In this document: positions 1 to 11,745 of the stretch, piece after piece
How positions within the stretch are numbered: the stretch's first letter is position 1
Layout of the letters: the number at the start of each line of letters is the position of its first letter
NCBI GenBank assembly: GCA_964036295.1
Contig: OZ038472.1
Coordinates: 11,404,068-11,468,067 of the forward strand
DNA length: 64,000 nucleotides
Direction of reading: 5' to 3'
Source: Plumapathes pennacea
Lineage: Eukaryota; Cnidaria; Anthozoa; Antipatharia; Myriopathidae
The notes under the pieces: model-generated
Told to the model about the DNA's origin: nothing
The model's input: the letters and a program-made list of their open reading frames with translations, nothing else
The model's database searches: none
Program-made: the position numbers and the translations under genes

Positions 1-336
1 AGGAAAAACATAAAAGCGAGGCTGGTAAGGCTTGGCTTTCTCCCTACAAATCTTTTGAAATTGAAATAGCTGTAACTTTGTAGACTTTTAAGCTACAACT
101 TTCAAATTTCTAACATTATGACTATTTTTTATGTACTTTTACTTGATGCTCATCGTTTCTTTTTCATGTGTAGCAGTGTTAAAAGACACAGGAAACGCCT
201 TTTTGCATAAAGTGTATACACTTCTGACCTTCTTGTTCAGCGGTGTAATGTTGGCGCGTGCGCGGTGCAAACAAAACTTTCCCGCTCTTTTTTTTGGCGC
301 GGGTGTGCATTCTTGATGCACTCTGTTACATTCCAG
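1..336. other. Intronic sequence upstream of the first visible C3 exon
   Basis: AT-rich sequence with no recognisable coding segment. It ends in a splice acceptor (ttccag at 331-336) that opens the first recognised complement exon, so it is best read as the 3' part of an intron whose upstream exons lie outside the window. Confidence 0.5.
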
Positions 337-2846
337 CTAAAGAAGAACGTGAGGCCAACAGTGGACAGGTTTGAGTTTTCGGACAGAGCTGTGGTGCTGT
401 ACGTCAGTGAAGTAAGCATGGCCAGCTGTTCACTCAAGAGTGTCACTGTCACCTCAATAGACACATCAGTTGATCACGTATATGGCACATGCCCGTGGGG
501 GGGGGGGGGGGGGGTGGGGAAGGGAGGGGATGTTCTCATGGCCAGCAGTTCACTCGAACCTGCAACCCAGGACAGGATACACACGTTTCCGTCCTTGGGC
601 AGTATAAGGATGTGAACATTGTGAAGCACTAGCCTATTAGGAAACTTTATTCAAAAAGAGTTGGGATTGCCCTTCGGTTGCAATTTTAAAGAGACTCTCT
701 CCCCATAGATGCTTTGCGCGCCTAGTGACTGACGACGGCCACTTCGTATCATACGAAAATGGGCGATTCTCATGTTTTTCTACGTTTTATTGCCAAATAA
801 ATCAGCACGAACTCAGAAAATGTATGGAATACGAAAAGCAGCGACAGTCAGATCGATCAATCATAACGTTGGCGCCTCCGGGAAGTCGAGCTCCGGATGT
901 AAATATAAACATGGGCGCGCAAAGCATCTACGGTGAGAGGGTCTCTTTAACGCCTATTTTTCATCTCATTTTTTTTTCGGTTAACCTCACTTGGTTAACT
1001 TTCATTCTCCTCCCCCAGGTATCGAACAGTTCTGAGTTCTGCATCAGTTTTAAAGTAAAACGCGTGTTTGAAGTAGGAGCAGTTCAGCCAGTACCAATCA
1101 AAATCTACGATTACTACGAACCAGGTGCGATGCTTAAAGCGTTGACTGACTAACTGACTTTGACTTGCACTGCAGTATACAGGGCACAAAGGAGATAACG
1201 AGTTAGCTCTCTTTTCATTTTGTTTCTTTGGTACTATTCCCTTATGTAACAACATACATACATACAGGTGCATGTTGTAATGCCGCGACCGCGCCCGCAA
1301 TTAGTACAGTTTAGCTGATGCGGTTTTACGAGACAATAGAGTGCGTTTACACATATGCGTTTTTATCTGGAAACGATGCACGTTAAGCTACGTTTTAACC
1401 CTTTCACTCCCAAGAGTGATCAACTTCAATTTTCTCCTTCAGTCTCTCACTAGAGATATATCATACAGTATGGAGAATTTTCTACTTAATAATTTGCTCA
1501 GATGAAAGCTGATTGGCCTGTCAATTCTCTCTACATCTCTCATACATTTTCTTCTTGAAAGGTTGGGAGAATTTGTATTATGAGATCAGGAGTGAAAGAG
1601 TTAAAGAGTGAAAGAGTTAAACGGATGCGTTTTCATCTGAACACACGTTTACGAATCGATCCGTTTTAGTCGCCGAATTTGATCGTTTTCGTGTTGAAAA
1701 CACATGGACATCGACTTGAAAACATATCGGTATACATCCTCGTTCCCAGGTGCCTGGGGGGCGGGGTAGGGAAAAGAGCCTTGGAACGAGGATGTCCGTA
1801 TAAAGCTTCAAGAAATCCGGCAGCTTCAGTTTACGTCTTATTGTTTACACACAGAGAACAGCTGCACGAAGTTTTATTCCCCTGAGAAAGGAAGCGAGCT
1901 GTTGCTGGGGATTTGCAACGGAGAACAGTGCAAATGCACCCAAAGTGAGTGCACCCGTTAAAGTAATACTTACACTAAATAATACTTACACAAAGAAATA
2001 CTCATACCAACTCGTTGGGAAATCATCAGAAATATCCCTGACAAAGATTGCCGAGGTTTGCCTTATATATCTTTGTATCTGATAGTAATAAAGGGGAGGG
2101 GTTGGGAAGATTGTTTAGGGGGTAAAAACGAGACGGTGCCGTGGTTAATGATTTCTCGCAAGGCTCGGGGAAAATAGTATAAAAATGATTGTTCAGTTTT
2201 TATAAAAAATGTGTGATGGCTTTGGATGTTTTCAGAGGGATGTACTCCGTGCGATATTGGATTAAGCAAACCGCACGAAATAGCGACCAAGGCCTGCAAG
2301 GACTATGAGTTCGGTAAGTCACTTTTTACAAAAAAGGGAATGATAATGCGAGAATCAAATAGAACTGGTAAGATACATACAAAGCTGGATTTATGCTGGA
2401 TTCATACATTGGCTTTCGTACCAGCTCATAAAATAACGAAGTCTTGCCTTGGTGATATTCACTAACTTAACGTGGTCACATACAGTGAATAAATTTCTAA
2501 ATTTTGTTTTTTAGTCATCCTGGTCGAAGTTTACCTGGTCGATGAAATAGAAAAAAGCAGACAGTCTTGGCTGACCTACTTTGTGGTCGTAAAAGACGTT
2601 CATAAGAAAGGGAGCTCTAAATTCCGCAAAGGCGCCGAGTTTGAGTTTAAGAAGCGAGCTGGCTGTAAATGCCCGGATTTAAAGGAAGGTAAACAGTATA
2701 TGATCCTTGGACGAGATTCAAGGTCACTCAATGTCCTGGATGACAAGGATTTCGTCATGCTGTGGGAGAAAAGGAAGAATAACAAAGCACAGCTGGAAGA
2801 TTTGAGAGGAAAGATATCTAAGCATCCGAGGTGCAAAGGAAAATAA
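337..2846 (+). CDS. Complement C3/C4/C5-type thioester protein, last four exons (partial)
   Basis: This is the 3' end of a complement C3-like gene; the protein is a secreted opsonin of the alpha-2-macroglobulin superfamily. Four exons join in phase: 337-411, 1019-1124, 2236-2313 and 2515-2846, together 196 codons plus TAA. The first two encode the end of the receptor-binding (MG8/TED-adjacent) domain, seen as DRAVVLYVSE followed by FCISFKVKRVFEVG and IKIYDYYEPG, a block typical of A2M-family proteins. Exon 3 is a Cys-containing linker (GCTPCD). Exon 4 is the NTR/C345C domain with RAGCKCPDLKEGKQYMILG, which A2M and insect TEPs lack and C3/C4/C5 have. Every intron is GT-AG. Nothing distinguishes C3 from C4 or C5 here; cnidarian genes of this shape are usually called C3. 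The thioester and MG1-7 parts lie upstream of the window. Confidence 0.88.
497..514 (+). repeat. Poly(G) run of 18
   Basis: Uninterrupted G18 inside the first visible C3 intron (412-1018), followed by further G-rich sequence. The rest of that intron shows nothing recognisable. Confidence 0.9.
1395..1604. mobile_element. Short MITE with 16-bp terminal inverted repeats
   Basis: The left end TTAACCCTTTCACTCC and the reverse complement of the right end (ggagtgaaagagttaa) match at 15 of 16 bases. The right end is followed by a second partial copy of itself (1605-1620). A 23-bp piece of the left end (tcactcccaagagtgatc...) recurs at about 7904-7926, so it is a dispersed family. It lies in the second visible C3 intron (1125-2235). 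No coding capacity; the superfamily cannot be set, although TTAA at both ends is compatible with a TTAA-target element. Confidence 0.7.
1736..1794. repeat. Short inverted-repeat (MITE remnant)
   Basis: atcctcgttcccagg on the left pairs with ccttggaacgaggat on the right (14 of 15), separated by a G-rich spacer of about 28 bp. It lies in the same C3 intron. The rest of that intron (1795-2235) holds nothing recognised. Confidence 0.6.
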
Positions 2847-2880
2847 CTTTTGTATCTTTAGTGTCGTTGAGTATCCGTGA

Positions 2881-2912
2881 AACTGATAATAATGGTAATA
2901 ATAACAATATTG

Positions 2913-3002
<90 letters not shown>

Positions 3003-3003
3003 T
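2881..3003 (+). repeat. (TAA)n microsatellite in the C3 3' UTR region
   Basis: Near-continuous AAT/TAA trinucleotide repeat starting about 35 bases after the C3 stop codon. It produces long spurious Asn/Ile/Leu/Tyr reading frames on both strands. Confidence 0.95.
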
Positions 3004-4574
3004 AATCTTTATTCATTATAAGCCGGCTTTACCCAGAAATGAAGATCCTAAAACTGTAATACTGATTTGTACTTTTCAAATGTTTTCGTCGAAACAGGCT
3101 CCAAATTCTTCGGCTAAATATTGCAAAAGTTTGGGAACTTAGAAATATAGCTTCTATATACATGTGACAGTAAACTAAAGTATTTTGTCGTGTAACCGAA
3201 GAATGGTAGATATATATATATATATATATATGAATAAATTAGTTATTAATAATCAATGGTATACGCAATTTTTTTTGTGTGTGACCTCTTTTTCAGACAG
3301 TATTTTTTGTGACATCATCACTTTGCCAAGAGTTCTGGCTTTTGGTTAGATCGCACTGTATTCTGGGGTAGGATTGGCACCGAAAAGTGAGCACCAACTC
3401 CACATATCCGTGCGATCCAACCAAAAGTCGAAACTCTTTGATGTGTGTATATTCACCCATGGCAATCCCTACATTAGAGCAGTAGACACATGTACCTTTT
3501 AGGTACCTATTTTCTTTTTTACTGTCTTGTATATACTGTAAGATTAATGATGTAGTGAGAATTAATAATACTGTCTCCACAAGGGTTCGCGAATCCCTCT
3601 CGGAAAAAAATCATTGTAGCGTTACAATTTAACGTATATACACGCGTAATATATCGTTGTAAAGGTCTTGGACTTCCGAATATAGATACGATGTTATTGT
3701 TTTCAGACACATTAAAGGTACAGTACGATTTAGGTTAATTTGAAGAATGACGTTTCGGAAACGGTAACCATTTTTTTTGTCGATTATATTCGAAAATGCT
3801 GAAACAACTTTTTTTCTGATATTCAATGAAGTTGAATGAAATACAGTGTAAGCGAATTTTGATCCGTTTTGTTTGAAGGGAGCGTTTCGGGACCCGTTTT
3901 TTATGCAAACTGTTTAATAATGCAGGGACAAACAAAAACAAAAAAAAAAAAACAAAAAAAAAAACAAAAAAAAAACATCAAAAATCGCTAACACGGTATT
4001 TGAGAAAAGCTCGTCTTTTGCACCTTACACAAATTTGAGCGATATCGACCAAACCGTTCAAAAGAGTTGGTTCCCAAAAGACCAACTTTTTTGCAAAAAT
4101 CCTTCATCGACCTGATCTAGATAGCACTCTACTTTTAATGTGTATGAAAAACATGAGGTCTGCATTCTTCAAGTTTGTAACGACATATAGTACGTGTATA
4201 CACCTTAAATAACAGCGCTAAAATGATTTTTCCAGATAATATTTTTGAGGGACGCGCGAACCTAAGGGCTCGAAACTGTATGATATATTTCTGGTGAGAA
4301 ACAAGGAGGAATTTAAAGCTGATCAATCTTATCTGACTTGCAAGGACTCGTTTAGCCATTAAGTTTCTGAGGACGCGCGGAAACTGACATTAGCTGTTGG
4401 CCGATTACAAAAGACTTTCTGAGTACGCCCATTGTCTGTAAACACACAGAGGATCAAAAAAGGTCAAAAACTCAAGAAAATCTTCATATCATTGTTACGG
4501 CCAGAGCAATGGCAGAAAACTGTACCGAGCTCTTCGGCCATTATTCAGATGGAGTATATCTACGCCGGCAGCAT
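3004..4574. other. Intergenic AT-rich stretch with simple repeats
   Basis: Contains a (TA)n run at about 3211-3231 and an AATAAA at about 3232 that could serve the C3 transcript. There is a 17-bp imperfect inverted repeat (ttttggttagatcgcac, about 3340-3357, against gtgcgatccaaccaaaa, about 3409-3426) and an A-rich run at about 3935-3977. A minus-strand frame of 95 codons at 3293-3580 overlaps the inverted repeat and has no convincing homology. No gene is supported. Confidence 0.5.
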
Positions 4575-7500
4575 CAGCATTGCTGTCATTACTGCTCTGA
4601 TCGGCGTGTCAGCTGCGAATTTCAATTCACTCGTCACGCCGAGACACATCATGCCCAAAATAGCGCCAGCCGGTTCAGTTACACATTCCTGCTATTCAAG
4701 CTGTCAAGATTGACAAGTTGTTCCTGTTTACAGATTCCTGCACGAACGCAAGTGCTGTGAAAGCTAACACTGCCCAGCTAACATGATTGGCTTGTTATTC
4801 CTGTTACAGATTCCAGTGCATTAAAATCAAGTACAGTCTGTGTTTCTCTGTAGCTCGTACGGCGCAGTTCCAAGATTTGAAGGTAAGAGGAACTCTTGAA
4901 GTCTCTGAACGGCGGAAGGCCGCCTAAGTTCGGATTTCCAGGTACAGTTTTTTTATTAGGCCTTGGCAGCGTGGCTCGAGGAGTTCTGACTTTGATGTTT
5001 GGACAGAAGTATGTGTACATTCTGTAGTCTCTAGACCCAACTTCTGGCCTTTCTCAGCCGCCGTAGTTTGGATAATAACAATATTTCGTAAACTGTTTTG
5101 CCCCTCAACTCTGAGATCGATTTTGTCAGTCTAACGGGCTGTACTCCAGAAGATACTTATTCAGAAACACTGTCGCGGAGTGAAAAGAAACTCGTCATTT
5201 GCTTCTCATTTATAATTCAAGAGTCCTGCTCAGTGATTGTCCACTCTGTCATGCGAACTGCCGAGCTACAAGATCTAATTTTATCAAGTCCACATGCATG
5301 CACGGTAAATTATAAAACTGACAATTTCAAATTACAGCGGAACTCCTCGATATGACGAACCTCTACTTAACGAAGTTCCCGATACAACAAACGATATATA
5401 CTCTTCGACCAAAGTTACTGTATAATGTATGGAACAGAACTCCGGTATAACACAATCCAGAAGCCCAAACTTACAATCTACCCCGATACAACGGAAAAGT
5501 TTTATAACGCGACTGAAGATGGCAATGGCAAACAAATGGAAAATCCATTTTTTACTTCGTTGTAAGGAGGCCTGAGAAATATTGTTACGCGCACACAAAC
5601 AGACACACATATGCTTAGCGTATTATTATAGAGAAATAGAATCCAAATGGATCTTCATTTTAAATGAATTATGGTTTCCTTCGTGATGAAGTAAAGACGT
5701 AAAAATGAGTCTACTTTTGCAGCGCATCAGTTCAACCCGTCTTCTTGTTTGGCCCGCGCCCCCGATGTTTTGCAGCCACACATATCTCTGGAAACTGAAA
5801 GTTCTCCACCGCAGAAAGATACGAATGACAGGGCTTGAAATTTAAACTGTAAAACAACTTGCGAGGAACCGAACTGATCTGAACTGAGCTTCTCGCGGAT
5901 TAGTCGACCGGAAAGATAAACACTAGCCGGGCGGTATTCAGTAGATGAAAGTCAAGATCCATTTTATGCCAAGCGAAACTGTAAAACAGCTTGTGAATTG
6001 TTGGTGGTTTTTAAAAATGTGTAACAGCACCGTAATGTCTTCAGTTTCCTGTCGTGTATGATGTCACAGAATTGTACAGCCCTTGTTTTAAACATTTGTC
6101 ACCCTATTGTTTTAACAAAAACCTGTTCTATTCACATATGAAGCCTTTTTAGTTCTAGTCCTTTTCATAATTTATAAATCTTTGAATCTTCTTGACCTCG
6201 TATTCCACCCAGACAGCAGTGTCAGCAGGCAAAAAAAAGAGGTTCTTGATTCTGTCATCTGTGCGATGTTCATAAAAAAAAAACATTTTCGTATATCTTG
6301 TAGCAGCCTGGCCTCAGAAGTTTTCTTCCGTAGACTTTGGTGTTGCAAAAACTGCTTGCGTAGAGATTGATTTTTCAGACACGCCGAAACACATACCCCA
6401 AATAGTGCCAGCTAGCATGATTGAGAAGTTGTTCCTGTTTACAAATTCCTGCATATTCTTGTTACAGATTGCAGCGCATGAAAACAAGTGCTGTTCTTCT
6501 TAACGTAGCTGGTGCAGCGCGGTTTCAAGATTTAAAGGTAAGATAGGAACTCTTGTCAGCCGCTGGGGAGGCCATAATTGACTGAAAAGTTCTGACTTCG
6601 ATCATTGTTGGGCCAGAAAAAAAAAATATAAAAAGCAGTTTCTGTAGTGTGCGCACCTAACTTCTAACCCTTTGTTAGCTGTTGCTTGGGGCCGTGAACT
6701 CTCTGGGAGGTAGGGATGTTGTCTCTTGTTAAACTGCCTGTGCTCCACAAGATACTTATATTCGGAAACGCTACAATAACGGAGCAGAAAAACTGAACTC
6801 TTCGGCTGCCTCTCATGCAGTTTTAATTTGTGAATTCTGAAGTGAAATAAACGCATCCACTCTGTCGTGAAAACTGCGAAGCTACAAGATCTAAATTTAT
6901 CAGGTCCACGGTAAATCTTAATTTACAATTTCAGACTAGTCTCTAGTTTTGTTCGCCAGGCCAATCGGCAATGCGTGACTGTTTGTTTGAACTCATTGTT
7001 CCTTTCAGACATCTTTTCAATCTCCGGACAGCGACATTCGTTTTATTTCAAAGATAAGACATTTTGATTCCTGAAATGATGAAAATTATCGTCTGCGCTG
7101 TTGATGTGAAGTTGAATAGTTTTACGATCATGCCACCGCAGTAAAATTTGGTTTAGCATTAAAAACTAGAGTGGATAGAATTTGTCATTTGGAGGATTAC
7201 CACTTGCTTGAGCCTTCTGCAATCAAAACACACTACAAAACAAGTCAAAACACCCAAGCAGTAAAACAATCGACTTTTTCACAGAAATTTATATCACGCA
7301 CATTTATTCGGCAAGCGGAGTGTCCGCTGTAGTGTCCGTCTGTCGGATTCGTTTTGGATTCTAAAGCAGTTTTTAGAAGCTGGAAGAGATTTGGCGTGGT
7401 TTTATTTGTGCACATGCATGTTGTACGAATGGAAATAAGTCAACTACAGTACAGCTGGCCAACATGTGAAAAATATTGTGTGATGACCTGTACACAGTTT

Positions 7501-7870
7501 ACGCTGTAGGTAAACACGCAATTCTATCTTGTATCGTGCACTATTTGTTGCATCCAATGGGAGAAACAAGCTCTTGATCTGAGTTTCTCACGACTAGTGT
7601 CTTTACATTTTTATACCTCAGGCAGTGAGGAGAAGATATTTTTAATTGGATTTGAGTCGACCTGAAACTTTCCAAATCGAACAGATCACACACGATATTC
7701 ACACAGCGACTCGAGTTTAGTTGAACCGAGTTCATGGGCTTCATTTGGTCGGGAGTCGCAGGTACAATCTGTAGGCGCTGCCAGGAGAAACATCCTGACT
7801 TTGATGTGTAAACAGACAACTAAATATAATGCAGATTCTGTAATGTCCGCACCAAACTTCTGAACCTTTG
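4575..7870 (+). repeat. Three diverged tandem copies of a non-coding unit
   Basis: Blocks at about 4620-5310, 6370-6915 and 7540-7870 share an ordered series of matches. These are cacgccgaaacacat, ttgttcctgtttacagattcctgca, ttcaagattt.aaggtaaga, gttctgacttcgat, gttctgtagtgtccgcacc.aacttct, ccagaagatacttat and gctacaagatctaa. Copies 1 and 2 are the most complete; copy 3 keeps the middle. Divergence is high with many indels, and no frame is conserved between copies, so this is read as an old tandem duplication of repeat or pseudogene sequence, not as genes. The spacer 5330-6180 includes a pogo-like 'ctcctcgatatgacgaac' tract; the remainder shows nothing. Confidence 0.55.
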
Positions 7871-7927
7871 TCGGCGGTAAATTTGTCTCTATGAGAATGA
7901 TGTTCACTCCCAAGAGTGATCAACTTA

Positions 7928-8485
7928 TTAGCAAGACACCACAGGTTGACAGACATGATTGTTCTGGATTGTCATCGTAATGTACATCATAGTGGGGTGA
8001 GAGCAACACTGACTGAAGTGCGATCTAGATTCTGGGTTCCAAAGGGCAGACAAGACGTAAAGAAGCTATACCCCGTTAAGTAAGTGCGTAACCTTTAAGA
8101 AGGAAGAGGGCAGAGCTTGCAAGGCACCACATGTAGCGGATCTACCAGGGTTTCGGGTGAAACAAGCTAAACCATTCTCCAAGGTAGGAGTAGATTTTGC
8201 CGGTCTGCTTTATTTCAAGAAGGGTCCGCGTAACATGGAAAAAGCTTATGTAGCGCTGTTCTCCTGCTGCGTAACTAGAACATTACACCTGGACTTGGTG
8301 CGAGATCTCACAGCAGCAACCTTTATGAGATGTTTGAGAAGGTTCGCAGCCAGGAGAGGCGCTCCTTCACTCATTGTGTCTGTTAACGGTAAGACATTCA
8401 AGGCTACGGAGAAGGCTTTGAGAAAGTTGTACGAACATCCAGAGGTGAGAGCCCATTCAGAGGAAAATCACATGGACTGGAGATT
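7928..8485 (+). pseudogene. BEL/Pao retrotransposon integrase, first part, frameshifted
   Basis: The integrase zinc-binding region and the start of the catalytic core of a BEL/Pao element. Visible are HHRLTDMIVLDCHRNVHHSG and EVRSRFWVPKGRQ, then after a frameshift near 8070 ADLPGFRVKQAKPFSKVGVD and FAGLLYFKKG, where the first catalytic Asp falls in GVDFAG. In the zinc motif the second Cys of CVTC reads Phe. Coding stops at 8485, where an insertion interrupts the frame, and the element resumes at 11084. Protease, RT and RNase H segments are absent upstream, so this is a 5'-truncated dead copy. Confidence 0.82.
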
Positions 8486-8898
8486 GACTGAATCTAAATA
8501 CTGTAGCTTTATCAATACATAGAACCTCAATTTGGCCTATATAAATAATATATTATTGTAACAAGTGGTCTCTTAGGAAAAGTATCTAGGTACTTCTTGA
8601 GACCTCTTGCCTTATAGAAAACAAAATCATCAAGCATGTAAATGATTATGGGCAATCATAATAAAGGCGAACCTTATTATAACTAGACTGGCCTTGCCAG
8701 TGAGCTCGCGGCGTGAGTTGGGTCGAGACCAGAATATAAAATGGATAGTAGGGGACAAGAGCGGAACTCCCAAGAGAGACTTCCAATTTCTCACCATAAA
8801 AATATCACACAGTATAGAGAACTTGGCTTTTGACACCTTGCTCTTTTGACACCTTGATTAAACTAAAAATTATTATTACAACACTCATACACTTGCTT

Positions 8899-8926
8899 CT
8901 TAAACACGAAGACGCGCTATAAAAGG
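8899..8926 (+). promoter_or_regulatory. TATA-containing half of an inverted promoter-like pair
   Basis: TTAAACACGAAGACGCGCTATAAAAGG reappears in inverted orientation at 10119-10147 with one mismatch. Each copy contains TATAAAAGG, and the two face inward. About 45 bp downstream of this copy is caaaATGGCTGCC, a core-promoter-like or start context, but its frame closes after 17 codons. Confidence 0.4.
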
Positions 8927-10118
8927 GAATGCTCCGCCCCCTAATTAGTATTCAAACTGTGAACTGACCAAAATGGCTGCCAACGGTCAAAATGCTCTCC
9001 GAGAAATTCAAATAAAAACTAACAATCTGCCTTGATTTCCTCTCTTAGAGTAAAGAAATGGAAGCTCTTTACTGATTATAAAGCATCTGTGAAGTTTTAC
9101 GCCCGTTTATTGACTTTTTACATCACTGGGAGAACAGCCGTTGTACGATTCAAATTTCGCGCTTCGAACTTCTTCGTCTCCGGGTTCTTCCTCGGCCTTC
9201 TGAGCCTTCTATCGCTAGATATGTTAAGAAGCAGTGTTTTCATGATATTATGCGCGGACATCTAAATTGTAATTGCGTAAAAATATAATGTAGCATTGTG
9301 TCGAGCAACGAGAGTTACAATTATCGCTCGATCAACGCTACAGTGATAGTTGTTGCTTCCGTTGCTCTTCGGCAACGACTCTTTGCTTTCCTGGATTTGT
9401 TTTCCTCGATGTGGCGACCAGTAATCATTCTACAGCAGGGAGGAAACGTCAATCGGCTGAAGAACGCCGCGGGTTATAGTTTTCAGTCGATCAACATCAA
9501 GCTGAGCTGCAAGAGAATCATTTCATGGAGACTTTTTGACGGATTTTAAAATTCAGTAGACGGAATATCGACAAAAATTTATCGCTAGATGTGTTCGGTG
9601 GGATTTGACGGAGTTCTGACCATTCTGAATGTATTTATCGGGATTTGAGCTAAGACCGTTGGTAATCGGAAACTCCAGCCGTGTTGTTTTCAGACGGCTT
9701 CCCTTCCGTGTAAAGCTGGCTAATATGTCTCAAAATCCCACCAGAGACACAGGTAATCCGGGTAAGCGTTAATCTAGGCTTTACTTTATACATTAAAATC
9801 GTTTACTTGCGGTCTTGTGAAATTTCCATGTATATCTGCGTCGGCTCGGGCGCCTGTGTCGAAAATTTATTTTGAAGTGGCAAGACGTTGACCTTTTCTG
9901 TATACCGATAACCTCAGCATCACATTCCTCCATCATTTCAACATCTGAATTCTTATATTTACAATGGTATATCCTGAACTCTACAGATTCACACGTATAA
10001 TGGCAAATGACGGAACAATTTTTATTTCACAGAGAGATCCCATAAGAGCGTCCGGCACGGACGGCGGTTGATTGACAACTGAAGGGGCGCCACTGAAGGC
10101 GAGAAACCTTAGGCACCT

Positions 10119-10147
10119 CTCCTTTTATACCGCGTCTTCGTGTTTAA
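10119..10147 (-). promoter_or_regulatory. Inverted partner of the 8899 TATA element
   Basis: Reverse complement of the 8899-8926 segment with one base difference; read on the minus strand it places TATAAAAGG upstream of sequence running towards 9.9 kb. No coding region is recognised on that side. Confidence 0.4.
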
Positions 10148-11083
10148 AGGTTGAGCGACCCTGCATCTTGAGAATGCGTGACATATCTTTTTATGCACAA
10201 TCGATTATGACAGTTTGACCTTGACTCATATTTCTAATCAGGGGCCACGATTAATCCAGCCTTCGCTTCACTACTTATGTGTTTTATTTTGTTAACTCAA
10301 TACGTTTCTTCTATCAGGCTTTCGAGTATTCGTGCTCTGTAACAAATATAAAATTGAAAGCGAGGAATGTCACACGAGAGATGTTTACTATATCATTGCG
10401 CTTTTGTTCACAGTGTGTTCAGTCCATTTGTGACTGCAAACTCAATCCTCAGAATTATTTCGGTGTATTTTTCATTTCTGGTATTCACTGACCATTGCGA
10501 AACAAAGGCTACATCATCGAATGAAAGAAACACTTCAACAGGCAATGTACGATACGCAGAAGAATTTTATGAGGCAACAGATGTCATGTACAGAGTAAAG
10601 CATAAAGCGTCATTGTTTTACGGCTAAAGCTCACCGTAGCTTTGGTTTCTGCTTTCGCCCTGTTATCTTCCCAAAAGTATTTCTTGTCGCCACAGAAAGT
10701 TTCGTCGGGACTAAATATTTATCGGCGACAGCGGTACCATCAAATATTTGTTTACGGCTATTCTCAAAGCTTCCGCGGTGAACGCGAGCCAAAATCGTTC
10801 CCGAAAATCCAGTTTATCCGTGCGCATTCCACAGAGCCAAATGGTGTTGAGTTTGGATGGGATGCAGTTAACTTTTACAAACAAGTAACGAGCAATTCAC
10901 TGGCCGCATCTCGAGTTGTTTAGCGAAGTCAATTACGTCATCGCCCAGCACGTGATAATATGAACCAATCACCGTGTGCTGATCCTCGACCCACAAAAAG
11001 GAAAAAATAAAAAATAAAAAAGCCGATTCTTAAGCTCTCGTGGGCCCCAGGCCCCCGCGAGCAAAAAAAAAAAAAAAAAATTA

Positions 11084-11745
11084 AGATTCAATCTAGAAAG
11101 AGCCCCATGGTGGGGAGGGTTCTTCGTCTTCGAACGCATGGTGGGAAGCGTCAAGCGATGCCTATTAAAGAAGACTCTGGGAGATTCCAGACTGTCCTAT
11201 GATGAGCGCTGACAGCATTAATTCAAATAGAAGGTACGTTAAATTCAAATAGAAGGTGCGTTAAATGCTAGGCCGCTGACCTATGAATATGATGAATTAC
11301 CAACCGGGGAATCACTGACACGGTCACACTTCATCTACGGTAGGAAAATTAGATCAATGCCAGATGAAGTAGTACAGCCAGCCGATGACAGGCAGGTAGA
11401 TACCAACTCCAGATTTAAGTATCTCAGCGTGAAGCTTAGCTTGCCCATTTCTGGAGTAGATGGCGATGGGAATACTTGGCAGACCTGCGAGAGCACCACG
11501 ACAGCAAGAGTGGCAGCGTGCGAAGGGCGGCGGGTTGGGTGACGTGGTAGTTGTGGCGGAAGAAGGTTTGAAGAGAAACAGGTGGACGATGGGAGTTGTC
11601 GAGAGTTTGGCGCGTGGAAGAGGTGATGTGGTCAGGGGTGGAGCAGTGAGGGAGACCCGTACAGAAGTTACACGCTATTGAAGTAAGGGCTGTAGGTAAA
11701 GGGGAGAGTGTTGTATTTTGCGTCAGGATTTCATCGTATGGTTAA
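11084..11745 (+). pseudogene. BEL/Pao retrotransposon integrase, second part and pol C-terminus
   Basis: Continuation of the element at 7928-8485. It begins [13 protein letters not shown] then [14 protein letters not shown], the block around the third catalytic acidic residue. It then shows RPLTYEYDELPTGESLTRSH and FIYGRKIRSMPDEV, the BEL/Pao post-catalytic segment, and after another frameshift a C-terminal tail (RPVQKLHAIEVRAVGKGES) ending in a stop at 11743-11745. The repeated aaattcaaatagaaggt at about 11218-11260 is a small internal duplication disrupting the frame. The element is clearly inactive. Confidence 0.8.

Larger units (their letters stand above)
8486..11083. mobile_element. 2.6-kb insertion of unknown type inside the BEL/Pao integrase
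   Basis: The integrase frame stops at 8485 and resumes at 11084. Both junctions carry AGATT (8481-8485 and 11084-11088), a candidate 5-bp target duplication, and removing the insert leaves the frame continuous. The insert ends in an 18-base A run plus TTA, which recalls a retroposed 3' end, but no reverse transcriptase is visible. Inside are an inverted pair of TATA-containing segments (8899-8926, 10119-10147) and a possible first exon starting ATG at about 9726 with donor near 9760. Frames of 70-93 codons at 10279-10923 are unrecognised. A composite of several insertions is possible. Confidence 0.5.

Noticed and set aside
2724-3002. Long poly-Leu/Tyr and poly-Asn/Ile frames
   Set aside because: They translate a TAA microsatellite and the antisense of the last C3 exon.
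3293-3580. Minus-strand 95-codon frame with a CVYC motif, considered as a piggyBac- or THAP-like tail
   Set aside because: Only one Cys pair, overlaps a 17-bp inverted repeat, no other transposase motif.
3578-3600. gggttcgcgaatccc, considered as a tRNA T-arm
   Set aside because: The loop is too long for a T-arm, and no acceptor, D-arm or anticodon structure fits around it.
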